Origin: Leptobrachium leishanense
Taxonomy: Eukaryota; Chordata; Amphibia; Anura; Megophryidae
Assembly (NCBI GenBank): GCA_009667805.1
Contig: CM019064.1
Span: forward strand, 273,959,662-274,023,661
DNA: 64,000 nucleotides
Reading direction: 5' to 3'
A program made the translations under genes and the position numbers. Position 1 is the first letter of the stretch, and each line of letters begins with the position of its first letter. Positions 12,901 to 23,339 of this stretch are shown in pieces. Below the pieces are notes generated by a model that saw only the letters and a list, made by a program, of their open reading frames with translations, searched no databases and had not been told where the DNA came from.

Positions 12901-14094
12901 CAGACAATTAAAAGAATTTAGGAGAATTTCTAGGAAATATAAACGATTGATATTTGTGTCTCGCATAAGTTTCTTATTGAATAATAACATCTGACATGTT
13001 GTAGTCATGTGCAGAGATAATCCCTGACAGAACTCACCTAGTCATGTGGAACATTATATGGGTTACACCTCTCACATCAATAAAGTAGTATAATCCAAAA
13101 TGCCGGTGAACAAAGATATAAACATGCAACAAGATATTTATAAATTGGCAGAAATTTCTGCATGATTGATGAGTCGTTGATTATTTAATTGCCATAATTA
13201 GAAAAATCAAGACTACTGCAACAATTCATCAAAACGTAGCACTTTCAGCAAGAAATGCAATATAGTACAGATCTTAGAGGTAATGGAAATATAGAATATT
13301 AAGAAGTAATGGAGCTGGTGCACTCACAAACAGGGAATAGTATCAAGTGCTATTCCAACTCTCATCTTTTTGAAGAGGATCAATAACCACTATACTGCTG
13401 GATCCGTACTATCCAGACAGGATGTCTTCACAAAGGTGATGTGCATAAAAGTAGTTTTATTGAACAAAATTATTTTTCCTCCGCTGTGCTGAGGATTTAG
13501 TTCCCTAAAAATAGTTACCTGCAACTTCGTATCAGCCCTTTAAACATGACATGCGTGCAATCATGCGGAGGGTTCTCTTGTCTCCATGGAATTCTAGGGA
13601 CTCCAGGAAATGCTAACAGCTGCAGAGTGCATCAATGCTACCAGTAACTGTTAGTGGTTACCAATTATTTCAAGTCGAGCAACTAAAGTAGCAGCTCTCT
13701 GATAATACAGCTGGCAGTAGTGAACCAATAATGGTTAATGACTCATGCTGCATTTTTCCATTAGTTGCTCTCTTTTATTGTCTGAGCAGGAATAGAGCCC
13801 AATGTCTTATTACCCTCAAACATACAAAGACTCATAAGGGTGGATTAAATTTTTGTGCTCCCTTGAATTCACCAGCTGCCCGATCTTTGGTGCCTCTTGA
13901 GAAATAGGCACCAGAAAATGTGAGTAAAATACCTGCATTTCTTTATGTACATACCTAAAAAACTGTTATATTTGCACCAAGCTACACTGACCAAGAAACA
14001 TCAGACTTAAGGAAAGGAGGACCACAGAGGCAGATCTGACTGTATCAGATGTCATTTATACACAAACAAAATCACACGAGTGTGTTAGAACTTG
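9985..14094. other. AT-rich DNA with no gene recognised
   Basis: This 4-kb stretch has no coding frame above about 80 codons, no transposon ends and no RNA gene that I can see. A TA-rich run lies near 12590-12612. It is the longest plain interval in the left half of the window. Confidence 0.5.
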
Positions 14095-14462
14095 CTAACT
14101 GCCAGGGGCGGATCCAGACACAGGTTTCGGGGGGAGCACTCTACCAGTTTTGGCTAAGAGATGGTTTTTGGGTTCAGTGACAGGCAGAGACGCACCTAAT
14201 CGCAAGCTGTGCTTGTTACACTCACTCTCCCCAGAACATTGCACAGGGTCTGTTCTCATGTGGCTCATGAGCCCTGCAAACCATTTCCATATGAGGGGCC
14301 CAGGGTATCCCAGCACATACCCCTTGAAGCTATGCAGTGTAGGGTAACCCGGTGGGGGCTGCCTAGTGCACCCTTTCCATTCTGGCAGGACACACGTGGC
14401 ACCCCATCTGCACAGTCCTGTGAACCCTTTCCATACCAGGGGCCCAGGATACCCCCCTCCCA

Positions 14463-15060
14463 GCTCACATTTTATATATACTGCCCCCAGCTCACATGGA
14501 TATATATTGCCCCAGCTCACATTTTATATATATACTGCCCCCAGTCACATGAATATATATTGCCCCAGCTCACATGGATATATATATTGGCCCCAGCTCA
14601 CATGGATATATATTGCCCCAGCTCACATGGATATATATATTGCCCCAGCTCGCATTGATATATATATTGGCCCCAGCTCACATGGATAGATATATTGGCC
14701 CCAGCTCACATGGATATATATATATTGCCCCAGCTCACATGGATATATAAATATATATTGATCCCAGCTCACATGGATATATATATATTGCCCCAGCTCA
14801 CATGGATATATATATATTGGCCCAGCTCACATGGATATATATTGCCCCAGCTCACATGGATATATATTTTGCCCCAGCTCACATGGATATACACTATATT
14901 GCCAAAAAGTATTCGCTCACCTGCCTTGACTCGCATATGGATGGGTGAGTGAATACTTTTGGCAATGTAGTGTATATATTGCCCCAGCTCACATGGATAT
15001 ATATACTGCCACCAGCTCACATGGATCTATATATATATATATATATATATATTGTCCCAG
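14463..15060. repeat. Minisatellite A, about 27-30-bp unit
   Basis: About 20 copies of GCCCCAGCTCACATGGATAT followed by a TATA tail of variable length. The array lies wholly inside the hAT element and is split by the 85-bp palindromic element at 14890-14974. Its core is nearly the same as that of minisatellite B (22519-23316). Confidence 0.95.
14890..14974. mobile_element. Tc1/mariner-type miniature, 85 bp
   Basis: The ends TACACTATATTGCCAAAA and TTTTGGCAATGTAGTGTA form inverted repeats that continue through AGTATTC(G/A)CTCACC. TA dinucleotides flank both ends, as expected for Tc1/mariner. It sits inside a minisatellite copy, so it arrived after array growth had begun. Confidence 0.75.
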
Positions 15061-15110
15061 CTCACGTGGTCCCAATCGGTCTCCTGCTGTCTGCCATGCC
15101 AGGCCCCTCT

Positions 15111-15310
15111 GAGTGCTTCTGTTCCTACAAGCGGCCATCAGCATGAAGCTCTGCCGCTCGCCTGAGAACCACGCACAAGCCGCGCTCTCGCAAGATCCCA
15201 GAGTTCACGAGATCTAGTGAACTCCGCGATCTCGCAAGATCGCGGCTTGTGGTTCCCAGGCGAGTGGCCGAGCTTCAGGCCGACGGCTGCTCGTAGGAAT
15301 AGAAGCACTC
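15111..15310. repeat. Long imperfect inverted repeat, 200 bp
   Basis: The left arm starts GAGTGCTTCTGTTCCTAC and the right arm ends AGAAGCACTC. The arms pair with interruptions through CTGCCGCTCGCCTGAGAACC and CGCACAAGCCGCG to a centre near 15210. A smaller palindrome, GAGTTCACGAGATCTAGTGA, lies at the centre. The sequence is GC-rich and belongs to the hAT element. Confidence 0.8.
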
Positions 15311-15386
15311 AGCAATATTTTCTTGGGGGGGGGCAATTACCCCACCCTGGATCCGCTCCTGCTAACTGCTGGGATACACACGGTAG

Positions 15387-15575
15387 CGCTGCCCGGCAGT
15401 GTGAGGATTCATATGCTGAATTATACTGCAGAGAAGAGCTGCCCGGCATTGTGCGGATTCCTATGCTGAATTATACTGCAGAGAGGCGCTGCCCAGCATT
15501 GTGCGGATTCACATGCTGCAATAATTATACTGCAGAGAGGCGCTGACCGGCAGTGTGCGGATTCATATGCTGCAG
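15387..15575. repeat. Tandem repeat, about 60-bp unit, 3-4 copies
   Basis: Copies run GCGCTGCCCGGCATTGTGCG, GATTC, ATATGCTGAATTATACTGCA, GAGAG. They lie just right of the hAT element, and its target duplication falls at their left edge. Confidence 0.85.
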
Positions 15576-15579
15576 CACC

Positions 15580-15729
15580 TCTTCGCCGAAATGATCCGAA
15601 TTGCCGAAATGATCCGAATCACCGAAACGATCCGAATCAAAATGATCCGAAACTAAAGAAAGACTGTCCAAAATTATCCGAAACAACTGAAAAAAAACGA
15701 AACGAGAAAAAAAGTCATGCACATCCCTA
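15580..15729. mobile_element. hAT-type end fragment (TAGGGATGTGCA)
   Basis: Read inward from 15729 on the minus strand, the end is TAGGGATGTGCATGAC followed by CGTTTCG-rich sequence. It contains four to five tandem GAAATGATCC-like words. This resembles the ends of the element at 26472-27477. No opposite end was found. Confidence 0.5.
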
Positions 15730-15743
15730 CTATATATCCTCAC

Positions 15744-15813
15744 ATTAGGTTGACTGAGCATCAAAGGAATTGTAGTTACAAAATATCTGGAGGGCCAAGG
15801 TTGCTGACCCCTG
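15744..15813 (-). mobile_element. hAT-type end fragment (CAGGGGTCAGCAACC)
   Basis: On the minus strand the end reads CAGGGGTCAGCAACCTTGGC, then CTCCAGATATTTTG and AACTACAATTCC. This is a widespread vertebrate hAT terminus. A second copy of the same terminus starts at 55683. The rest of the element is absent. Confidence 0.65.
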
Positions 15814-16384
15814 CTGTAGGGTACCCAACCTAATCTGTATGGAGAATGCAATTTCACTAATTTTCAAATCCTGTACAGAGGTTTATTTTATTTCACTTTC
15901 TGCAAATAGTAAGTGTAGAATACATCCCATTTTCATATTAGATAATGTTTAAAACATACTTTTTCCTGATATTATATTGTTCTATGGAATAGCAGATGAG
16001 CAAGGAAAGAGGTGATGAATCAGGAGAAGATAGTAGCAGCTTTATTTTTCAAGCAGACAAAAGCCTTAGTGAGACTGGAACAAAACCGTACATCGCTGCT
16101 TAATCAAGCATTAAGACAGGGCAGGAATGAAAGAAGGCACAAGCTTTATGTGTTTCTCATGTTTAATGTCAAAAGTTGTAAGTGCGTGAAAAATGTTAGA
16201 AAAGATAGGATGCAACAGTGCAAGGAAAAGAGAAGAAAACTGTGAATACAAATTTCTCTGTGACATTGAAAACTGTATGAGCAATATATTCTCCCTTAAT
16301 TTTGATGACACAATGTGCACATAATTTATGTTGTGCTCATGCAGTATGTTGTCACCTCTGGACTATCAAAATATACTAAGGAAG

Positions 16385-17555
16385 GCTTTTTGGAAACTCC
16401 GCCCCTAGGGGGTTGAAAATGGGGGTTGAATATTTTAAACAGGATACCTATAGTTCAAAAACAGAAGATGATACAAATGCGAAAATCGGTATTTAGATTC
16501 ATCTTGAAAAATAAAAAAAACATGTATTTTACCGTTTTTCAAAAATCCAGTGGGGGAGGACAAAAAGGGGGGGTTGAATACTTTAATCAGTATACCTATA
16601 TTTCAAAAACCAAAGATGTTACAGGTGTGAAATTTGGTATTTACGATCTTCCTGAAAAAAACAAACGTCTTTTACCACTTTTCAAAAATCCAATTAGGGG
16701 GGGTCGGGGGAAAGGGGTGTGAATACTTTTATCAGTATACCTATATTTCAAAAACCAAAGATGTTACAGCTCTGAAATTTGGTATTTACAATCTTCGGAA
16801 AAACTAACATGTGCTTTACCATTTTCAGAAAATCCAGTTAAGGGGGTGGGGGGAAAAGGGTGTGAATACTTTTAATCAGTATACCTATATGTCATAAAAC
16901 AATGATATTACAGGTGTGAAATTTGGTATTTACAATCTCCTTGAAATATAAAAAAACATGTGTTTTACCATTTTCCAAAAATCCCAAATCGGGTAAAAAA
17001 GGGGAGTGAATACTTTTAAACTGGATACCTATATCTCAAAAACAGAAGATGTTACAGACGTGAAAATTGGTATTTAGATTCGTCTTGAAAAAAAATCCCG
17101 TGGGAGGGGGAAAAAAGGGGGGTTGAATACTTTTATCAGTATACCTATATTTCAAAAAACAAGGATGTTACAGGTGTGAAATTTGGTATTTCAATCTTCG
17201 TGCAAAAAATACAAACACGTGTTCTGCCATTTTCTGAAAAATTCAGTTAAGGGGTGGGGGAGAAAAAGGTGTGTGAATACTTTCATCAGTATACCTATAT
17301 TTCAGAAACCAAAGATGTTACAGGCGTGAAAATTGTAATTTCCAATCTTCTTGAAAAATAAAAAAAACAAACACATGTTCTACCATTTTCCAAAAATCCA
17401 AGTGGGGCGTGAAAATGGGGGTGAATACTTTTAAACAGGATACTTATATCTCAAAAACAGAAGGTGTTACAAACATGAAAATTGGTATCTAGAATCTTCT
17501 TGCAAAAATAAGAAAAACACGTATTTTGCCATTTTCCGAAAATCCAGTTGATTCA
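16385..17555. repeat. Tandem array, about 145-bp unit, 8 copies
   Basis: Each copy holds, in order, a G-rich stretch (GGGGGTTGAATACTTTTA), AGTATACCTATATTTCAAAA, GATGTTACAGGTGTGAAATT, TGGTATTTA and a CCATTTTC tail. Unit starts fall near 16410, 16570, 16718, 16860, 17000, 17120, 17272 and 17420. Copies differ by about 10-20% by eye. The array ends shortly before the Helitron helicase relic and may belong to the same element. Confidence 0.9.
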
Positions 17556-17761
17556 TTGGATGAGTAGATCAGAGGGATGCTGTTACTTCACACAAAATGG
17601 AGTCTCTATGCAGCTCCTCTAACAACCAGGCCACACACACACCCTCACTGCTCCAGCATGTCTGTTTCCCTCTCACAGCCAGGCCACACACTCCCTCACT
17701 GCTCCAGCATGTCTGCTTCCTTTTCACAGCAAGGCCTAACACACACCCTCAACGCTGCTGC

Positions 17762-18164
17762 GAGGGCGAACCTGTGATATTATTGCAGAACCTCAACCCA
17801 ACTAAGCTCTGTAATGGCACCAGATTGCAAGTAAAAGCACTCCACAGAAATGTGCTCGAGGCTATGGTGCTAAACGGTTCTGGTCGGGGGAATTGGTGTT
17901 CATACCACGAATACCTCTTATACCTTCCGAATATCCGTTTAAATTCAAAAGGCTTCAGTTCACCCTAAAGGTTTTTTTGCGATGACCATCAACAAGTTTC
18001 AGGGACAGACTTTGAAGGTAGCGGTGATTGACCTAAGAGAAGACTGCTTTTCACATGGGCAGTTTTACGTTGCCTGTTCCAGAGTGAGTTCACCTAACTC
18101 TCTGCTGATCCCAGCACCTGAAAGGCGAACCACTAATGTAGTTTATAAAGAAGTACTCAAATAG
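17762..18164 (+). pseudogene. Helitron Pif1-like helicase, C-terminal relic
   Basis: Three conserved blocks of the C-terminal part of a Helitron Rep/Helicase protein lie in order but in different frames. Block 1 (17762 to about 17890) reads GEPVILLQNLNPTKLCNGTR, the hallmark of this region. Block 2 (about 17890-17970) reads VFIPRIPLIPSEYPFKFKR in the next frame. Block 3 (about 17971-18164) reads AMTINKFQGQTLKVAVIDLR, then the HGQFYVACSRV helicase motif, and ends at a stop after YKEVLK. The frame changes after GSGRG and again at a run of seven T near 17972. Rep, the N-terminal helicase motifs and most of the element are missing, so this is a dead 3' fragment. Helitrons transpose by rolling-circle replication, and this domain would have unwound DNA in that process. 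Confidence 0.88.
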
Positions 18165-19559
18165 TTTGATTTTCTATGCTCCAAGTGCCAAAAAACTAAA
18201 TAATTTTTTTTTTGTCTGTCTCATTGTCTGTTTGTGTTTATAACACAAAAAAAATTAATGGATGCTGTAATGAAAAATAATTTTAAAATAAAGGTAATAC
18301 CAGCCAATAGCGCTAGATTGGGTAGCGAGTGACGACACCAACACAGTGATGGGTATAAAGGTTTTACTTTAAAAATAAAAAGGATAAACAGAAAGAGAAA
18401 ACATTAAATAATTATTAAACTAAACCCTAGACACTGCAATAACACAAAACTCAGCAAGGTAAAGTGATAAACAAAAGGGATCAACAAGAGCATCAATCAT
18501 TTACCAAGTCCAGAAATGCACAGCACATGACAAGCCATGTGCTCTCCAGGTTCAAGCCAAATCACAAAAGGGCTGATCTCTTCCTGGAACTCCTGGTTGA
18601 ATCAAAAAAAGGTTGGACTAGAGTCTTGTCGTCGTCCCCCCACCAGAGTGGCATCCCTCCCACCAACAACGTATATACCTTTATCACCATATGAGGTAAC
18701 CACTCTAGAGTAGGCTGGTTTATAAAGATGTCAGCTAGCCACACAGGGTAACAAGCCTCACACTGCCCCTAGTGTTCCCTCTTTGGTATAACACTCAATA
18801 TATAATTAAATATGATGATTTATGACACAATTCATCCACAATCACTACAGACGCATATGAATGAAACAACTTTGTTTTGTAGCCAATATGCCCTGACTAA
18901 TGTCTGCAATAAACATTACTTATTACTTTAAGACATCAACCTATAAATTATATTTTGTACAGTTCGGACAAAAACTCATGTTTCTTTTAAAAACAATTTT
19001 AACAAATCCCAAAATCTACGCAATAACAAATTCAGAGACTAGCCAAAAAGTCTGGGGATGCATAAAAACTCTGAAACAGGCTTTTTCTTAGTGTGGCAGA
19101 GAAACCAAAGAAAGAGAGGAAAAAAGCACTGGAAAAAACAGTAGGAACACAGTAAATACTGAAGCAGGGAGTGTAGTGAACATAATGGGTTCAGAATAAA
19201 TCCATGCCGTCTCCCTGTCTGGCTTCTCCAATCTAGGAAGATCTGGGGAAAAGAGGAGAAAAGACAGCCAAGGAGTTTAGCTCTGTTCACATAAAGGTCT
19301 TACTCTGGCAATGACTACACCCGCCCAACCAATTACCACAGGCAAAAGTTAACCAGGGGAACAGGTTGAGTTGGGAGGTAACTGGAATGACAAGGATATC
19401 ATAGAAGAGTTGAAGCCTAGCACTGTCAGAGGAGAGCCTGGGAGGCACAATATTTATGCAAGTAGGATGAAATAAAGAATACTTGAAAAGGGTACATTGG
19501 CTAATTATTATATGAAATATAGTGTCTCTGTCTTAAAACCCTAGGTCTTCATTATCTAT
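18165..19559. other. No gene recognised
   Basis: The part just after the helicase stop should hold the Helitron 3' end. A CTAG after an AGCGCT half-palindrome occurs near 18310, but I cannot confirm a terminal hairpin. The remainder is unassigned. Blocks such as TTAGTGTGGCAGA near 19090 recur near 9295 (CTAGTGTGGCAGA), which suggests shared old repeat sequence. Confidence 0.4.
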
Positions 19560-19917
19560 TGTCACGGATAGGGTCCCCGGGGAGGTTGGCGCCTCTCAGC
19601 GCCATCCTCGTTGTCCACTGGCTTGCCACCAAATGATTTTGCCGGCTATTCCTGCTATTCCTGGGTATTAATGGGTTTCATGTTACCTACCTTTGTGACT
19701 TTTCTGACTATCCCCTTGGCTGTATATTATATATTGCTTTACCCTGTGCACCAAACTTTGGTGAGTTGGACTTCCCTCTCTGGTTTCTGACTTCGGCTTG
19801 CTTTTTACCTTGTCTTTTCTGTATGTCTCTCCTCTTCATAGATACTCGCCTATTCTAAAGACCGCCAATGCAAGTTGAGCGTGTGTCTTCGTGTAAGGAT
19901 CAAGGGATTCCGTTATA
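19560..19917 (+). mobile_element. Solo LTR, 358 bp
   Basis: It starts TGTCACGG and ends CCGTTATA (the last two bases probably changed from CA). A 5-bp target duplication, TCTAT, lies at 19555-19559 and 19918-19922. The pyrimidine-rich CTGACTTCGGCTTGC style after a TATATTATATA stretch suits the U3-R-U5 of a Ty3/Gypsy-type amphibian LTR on the plus strand. No internal region remains, which indicates LTR-LTR recombination. Confidence 0.75.
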
Positions 19918-20413
19918 TCTATTCATGAACCTAGTATGTTAAATTCCGTCAAATTCCAAGTATATCTTTAGTATGTTTCTTCTTAGCACAACATTTTAAT
20001 TAATAGTAGAATCCAGGACCTGTCAATGAATCACTACTTCATAAAGTAGGATTTTACAAATGATTTATAAACTGGGAATATGTTGTAATGAAATGTGGAA
20101 ATGCCACCTGTAATTGCATGCTGCTAGAAAGAAAGTCATCAACATGTACTCACAGATCCGTATCCAAAGGGATTTTAACAATAAACAACCATTTGGTGTT
20201 TAATTGGCATGCTTACTTTCCTTCCCCCAAATGCATAATTTTGCATTTTTCTATATTGACACACATCTGCCATTTAGCTGGCAAGTCTTTTATTTTGTCT
20301 TAATCATATTGCAAGGAAATTAAACCCTTTATATGATTTTTGCTCTCTCTTGTCCACATTGCAGAAAAATGTGCCATTATTTTAAAAAAAAAATTATTCA
20401 GATGAATTATATA

Positions 20414-21274
20414 CAGGGTAATTCAAAGAAATTCGAAAAGTCACCGCACATTCGGTGACTTTTCGTTCTCTTCAATTCAGTTCCTTTTGCCGATCCCATT
20501 TCGGTGACCCTGCGGTGTATTCAGTAAGCACCACAGGGTCTCCGAATTGCAGGGAAAAGCTACCGCAAACCCGACGAAAACGAACCGCAAAACCCACCGA
20601 ATGCACGCCGAAAACCCCCAAAAACATCTGGATTAACCTGTCGAAAAACCCGAGCAGGAGCCGATCACCTGCAGCGAAGCAGCTGAGACCGCAGACGAGG
20701 CAGTGAATAAATTAGCAAAACAGTTTGTGTGAATGTTTGAAAATGAAACGCTGTTTGCAAAGAAACTACTGAGCGAAAATGTCTGAAATTTACATATGAG
20801 GTCCAATGAATGATAATAAAAAGGGCTGTTACAGAAAAAATAAGTAAACTTAAAAAAATCTGAAAAATGCTTAAAATATCCTAAAAAATCTATAAATAAA
20901 GAGACTCTTTACTGCAGAATTTTATAATGAACGGTTTATTAGATATTGAATTAAAATGGGAATATTTTTAACATTGAAGCCTATGGGATTCTCCTAAATA
21001 AACTTGCCGAATTAAACCACCGAATGGCAGGGCATTAGGGGAACCTTTCACTGCTGGTTTGTGTTCCCTGAATAGCCGAAGCATTGCTTTTTCATGGGGA
21101 TTTCACTGCCCTCGAACAGGCACCGAACAGGCACCGTATGTGCAGACAATTCGCCAGGATTTGGCGAATTGCCTGCTCTCTGGATAGCCGAATGGCCAGG
21201 AAAGGTAACCGAACGCTGATTTTCAGCGTTCGGTTACCTTTCTCAAGCAATTCGGATCTCTTTGAATAACCCTG
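20414..21274 (+). mobile_element. Family B twin-hairpin TIR element, 861 bp
   Basis: The ends are CAGGGTAATTCAAAGA and CTCTTTGAATAACCCTG with ATA duplicated at 20411-20413 and 21275-21277. Just inside the left end is a perfect 12-bp hairpin (GAAAAGTCACCG / CGGTGACTTTTC). Just inside the right end is a different 20-bp hairpin starting GAAAGGTAACCGAACGCTGA. The core has no transposase frame. Other copies lie at 39545, 40956, 48672 and 53946. The superfamily is uncertain; a 3-bp duplication fits PIF/Harbinger or CACTA-like elements. Confidence 0.88.
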
Positions 21275-21324
21275 ATAGTAAAACGAATAAAAATAAAACA
21301 AAAACATGGGGTATTGCCCTAAAA

Positions 21325-21562
21325 CAGGGATCTTAAACTCCCACCCCCAGTTGTGTATTGCCTGCAACTCCCAGAATTCTTTGAATGGAAATGACGGCAA
21401 GAGAATTTATTTTATTTATTTATTTATTTATAAAGGATTTTACCAGGAAGGATACATTGAGATTTCTCTCGTTTTCAAGTATGTCCTGGTTTCAAGAACA
21501 TTGAAGTGTTCATTAAAGTTGTATTTCAGAATGATCTGTGGAGCCTGAGTTTGAGATCCCTG
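21325..21562. mobile_element. hAT miniature with a nested LINE tail
   Basis: The ends are CAGGGATCTTAAACTC and GAGTTTGAGATCCCTG. The 8-bp target duplication is CCCTAAAA (21317-21324) versus CCCTAAAT (21563-21570), with one mismatch. Internal words such as CAACTCCCAGAATTC are typical of vertebrate hAT miniatures. About half its length is a LINE-like 3' tail inserted on the minus strand (21415-21540). Confidence 0.8.
21415..21540 (-). repeat. LINE/SINE 3' tail with TAAA repeats
   Basis: On the minus strand this runs from CAATGTTCTTGAAACCAGGA through CTCAATGTATCCTTCCTGGT to a TTTATAAATAAATAAATA tail. The same tail recurs on the plus strand at 49829-50006. It looks like the 3' end of a CR1/L2-type retroposon with a TAAA tail. 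Confidence 0.7.
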
Positions 21563-22518
21563 CCCTAAATGCTTTTTAATAGTAAAAAATAAAACATGGT
21601 AGCAGTGGTAAAAGTAAGTCAGTCTGCCCGATGATAATCTGTAACCTTACATACCAATTTGGTCTAGGTGGTTTGGAATATCTTTAAACAAATTTATAAT
21701 TATGCGTTTCAGCATATCCCCATCACTATTACTGTATTTGTTTGTGGTTTTAAATAAAGTATTTTATGCAGTGTTAGATTTGTGTTTTCTTTCAGAATAA
21801 AATATATATTTTTTATCTCTATTATTCAGTCCATTTTTACTTATCATCTGCTTCAGAGGTCTGCATATTGCAAGAGGTGGTGGAACACTACTTAAAAAAG
21901 GTGTCAGGGGCAAGCTAGAGCTGAGTGCAAGGGCTCTTTATCTATATTTTATATATGTCTCGAGGATCTTGCATATCAAGATCAATTAAAATAGAAGCAT
22001 TATTTTTTTAGTTATGTGCATGTGGCACAGTTTGTCACTATATCACAATACTATATTGCTCTTAAGGGAATTATAAATTTGTTTATATATGTTTTTCTGC
22101 TAATCTTTGGGGCAATAGATCACCCTTGTTACCACTCTTAAGCAGCATAATAATTTCTATTTTTTCATAATATTTACACTTCTTAGACGCTTTATTTTCC
22201 ACACTTCACTTATTTGGCTTGAAATATCTTGCCTATATATTGGATCATTAACAACAATTTCTCCTTTCAATGAATGACCAGTGACCACCATTGATGACTA
22301 TAACCTCAATCATTAAAACATATGGGTGCTTTCCATTAAAGCAAACCAAGAGCCAACCTTTTACATTCACCTTCCACCATTTACTTGAGAACAGTCGAGA
22401 GTCACTGGTTGAGTCTATTATGGTGTGCCTTTTATATGACTCCTGTATACAGCACTCTATGCATTATTTTACCACAAGGTGGAAAGCCTGCCCAGAGGGC
22501 AGTCTATTGTGGATATAC
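21563..22518. other. No gene recognised
   Basis: AT-rich sequence leading into minisatellite B. Long open frames that begin here and run right owe their length to the array. Confidence 0.5.
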
Positions 22519-23316
22519 TGCCCCTGCTCATGGATATATGCCCCAGCTCATGGATATTGCCCCAGCACGTGGATACTGCCCCAGCACGTGGATACTGCCC
22601 CAGCTCGTGGATATTGCCCCAGCACGTGGATATTGCCCCAGCTCCTGGATATTGCCCCCCAGCTCCTGGATATTGCCCCCAGCTCCTGGATATTGCCCCC
22701 CAGCTCATGGATATTGCCCCCCAGCTCCTGGATATTGCCCCCCAGCTCCTGGATATTGCCCCCAGCTCATGGATATTGCCCCCCAGCTCATGGATATTGC
22801 CCCCCAGCTCCTGGATATTGCCCCCAGCTCCTGGATACTGCCCCCCAGCTCATGGATACTGCCCCCCAGCTCATGGATACTGCCCTCCAGCTCCTGGATA
22901 TTGCCCCCAGCTCATGGATACTGCCCCCCAGCTCATGGATACTGCCCCCCAGCTCCTGGATATTGCCCCCAGCTCATGGATACTGCCCCCCAGCTCATGG
23001 ATACTGCCCCAGCTCCTGGATATTGTCCCCAGCTCATGGATATTGTCCCCCAGCTCCTGGATACTGCCCCAGCTCCTGGATATTGCCCCCCAGCTCCTGG
23101 ATATTGTCCCCAGCTCATGGATATTGTCCCCAGCTCATGGATACTGCCCCCCAGCTCCTGGATATTGCCCCCAGCTCCTGGATATTGCCCCCCAGCTCCT
23201 GGATATTGTCCCCAGCTCATGGATATTGCCCCCAGCTCCTGGATATTGTCCCCAGCTCATGGATATTGCCCCCCAGCTGGTGGATATTGCCCCCCCAAGC
23301 TCTCATGGATATATGC
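22519..23316. repeat. Minisatellite B, about 20-bp unit
   Basis: About 39 copies of GCCCCAGCTCCTGGATATT with variants: CTCATGG, CTCGTGG, CACGTGG, GATACT, and one to six C. The core matches minisatellite A without its TATA tail. The unit contains no stop codon in any frame on either strand. That is why three overlapping plus-strand frames of 330-370 codons cross it, all reading PAPGYCP, SSWILP or QLLDIA. Confidence 0.97.
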
Positions 23317-23339
23317 CCCAGATCAGACCCCAGACCAGA

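Larger units (their letters stand above)
14103..15361. mobile_element. Nonautonomous hAT element carrying a minisatellite
   Basis: The ends are inverted repeats: CAGGGGCGGATCCAG on the left and CTGGATCCGCTCCTG on the right (one mismatch). An identical 8-bp target duplication, CTAACTGC, lies at 14095-14102 and 15362-15369. An 8-bp duplication with a CAG start is the hallmark of hAT transposition. There is no transposase. The interior holds, in order, a unique 360-bp leader, a minisatellite (14463-15060) with a mariner-type miniature inside it, and a 200-bp palindrome (15111-15310). Confidence 0.9.

Noticed and set aside
14209..14952. Plus and minus frames of up to 149 codons
   Set aside because: They restate the unit of minisatellite A within a hAT miniature and show no domain.
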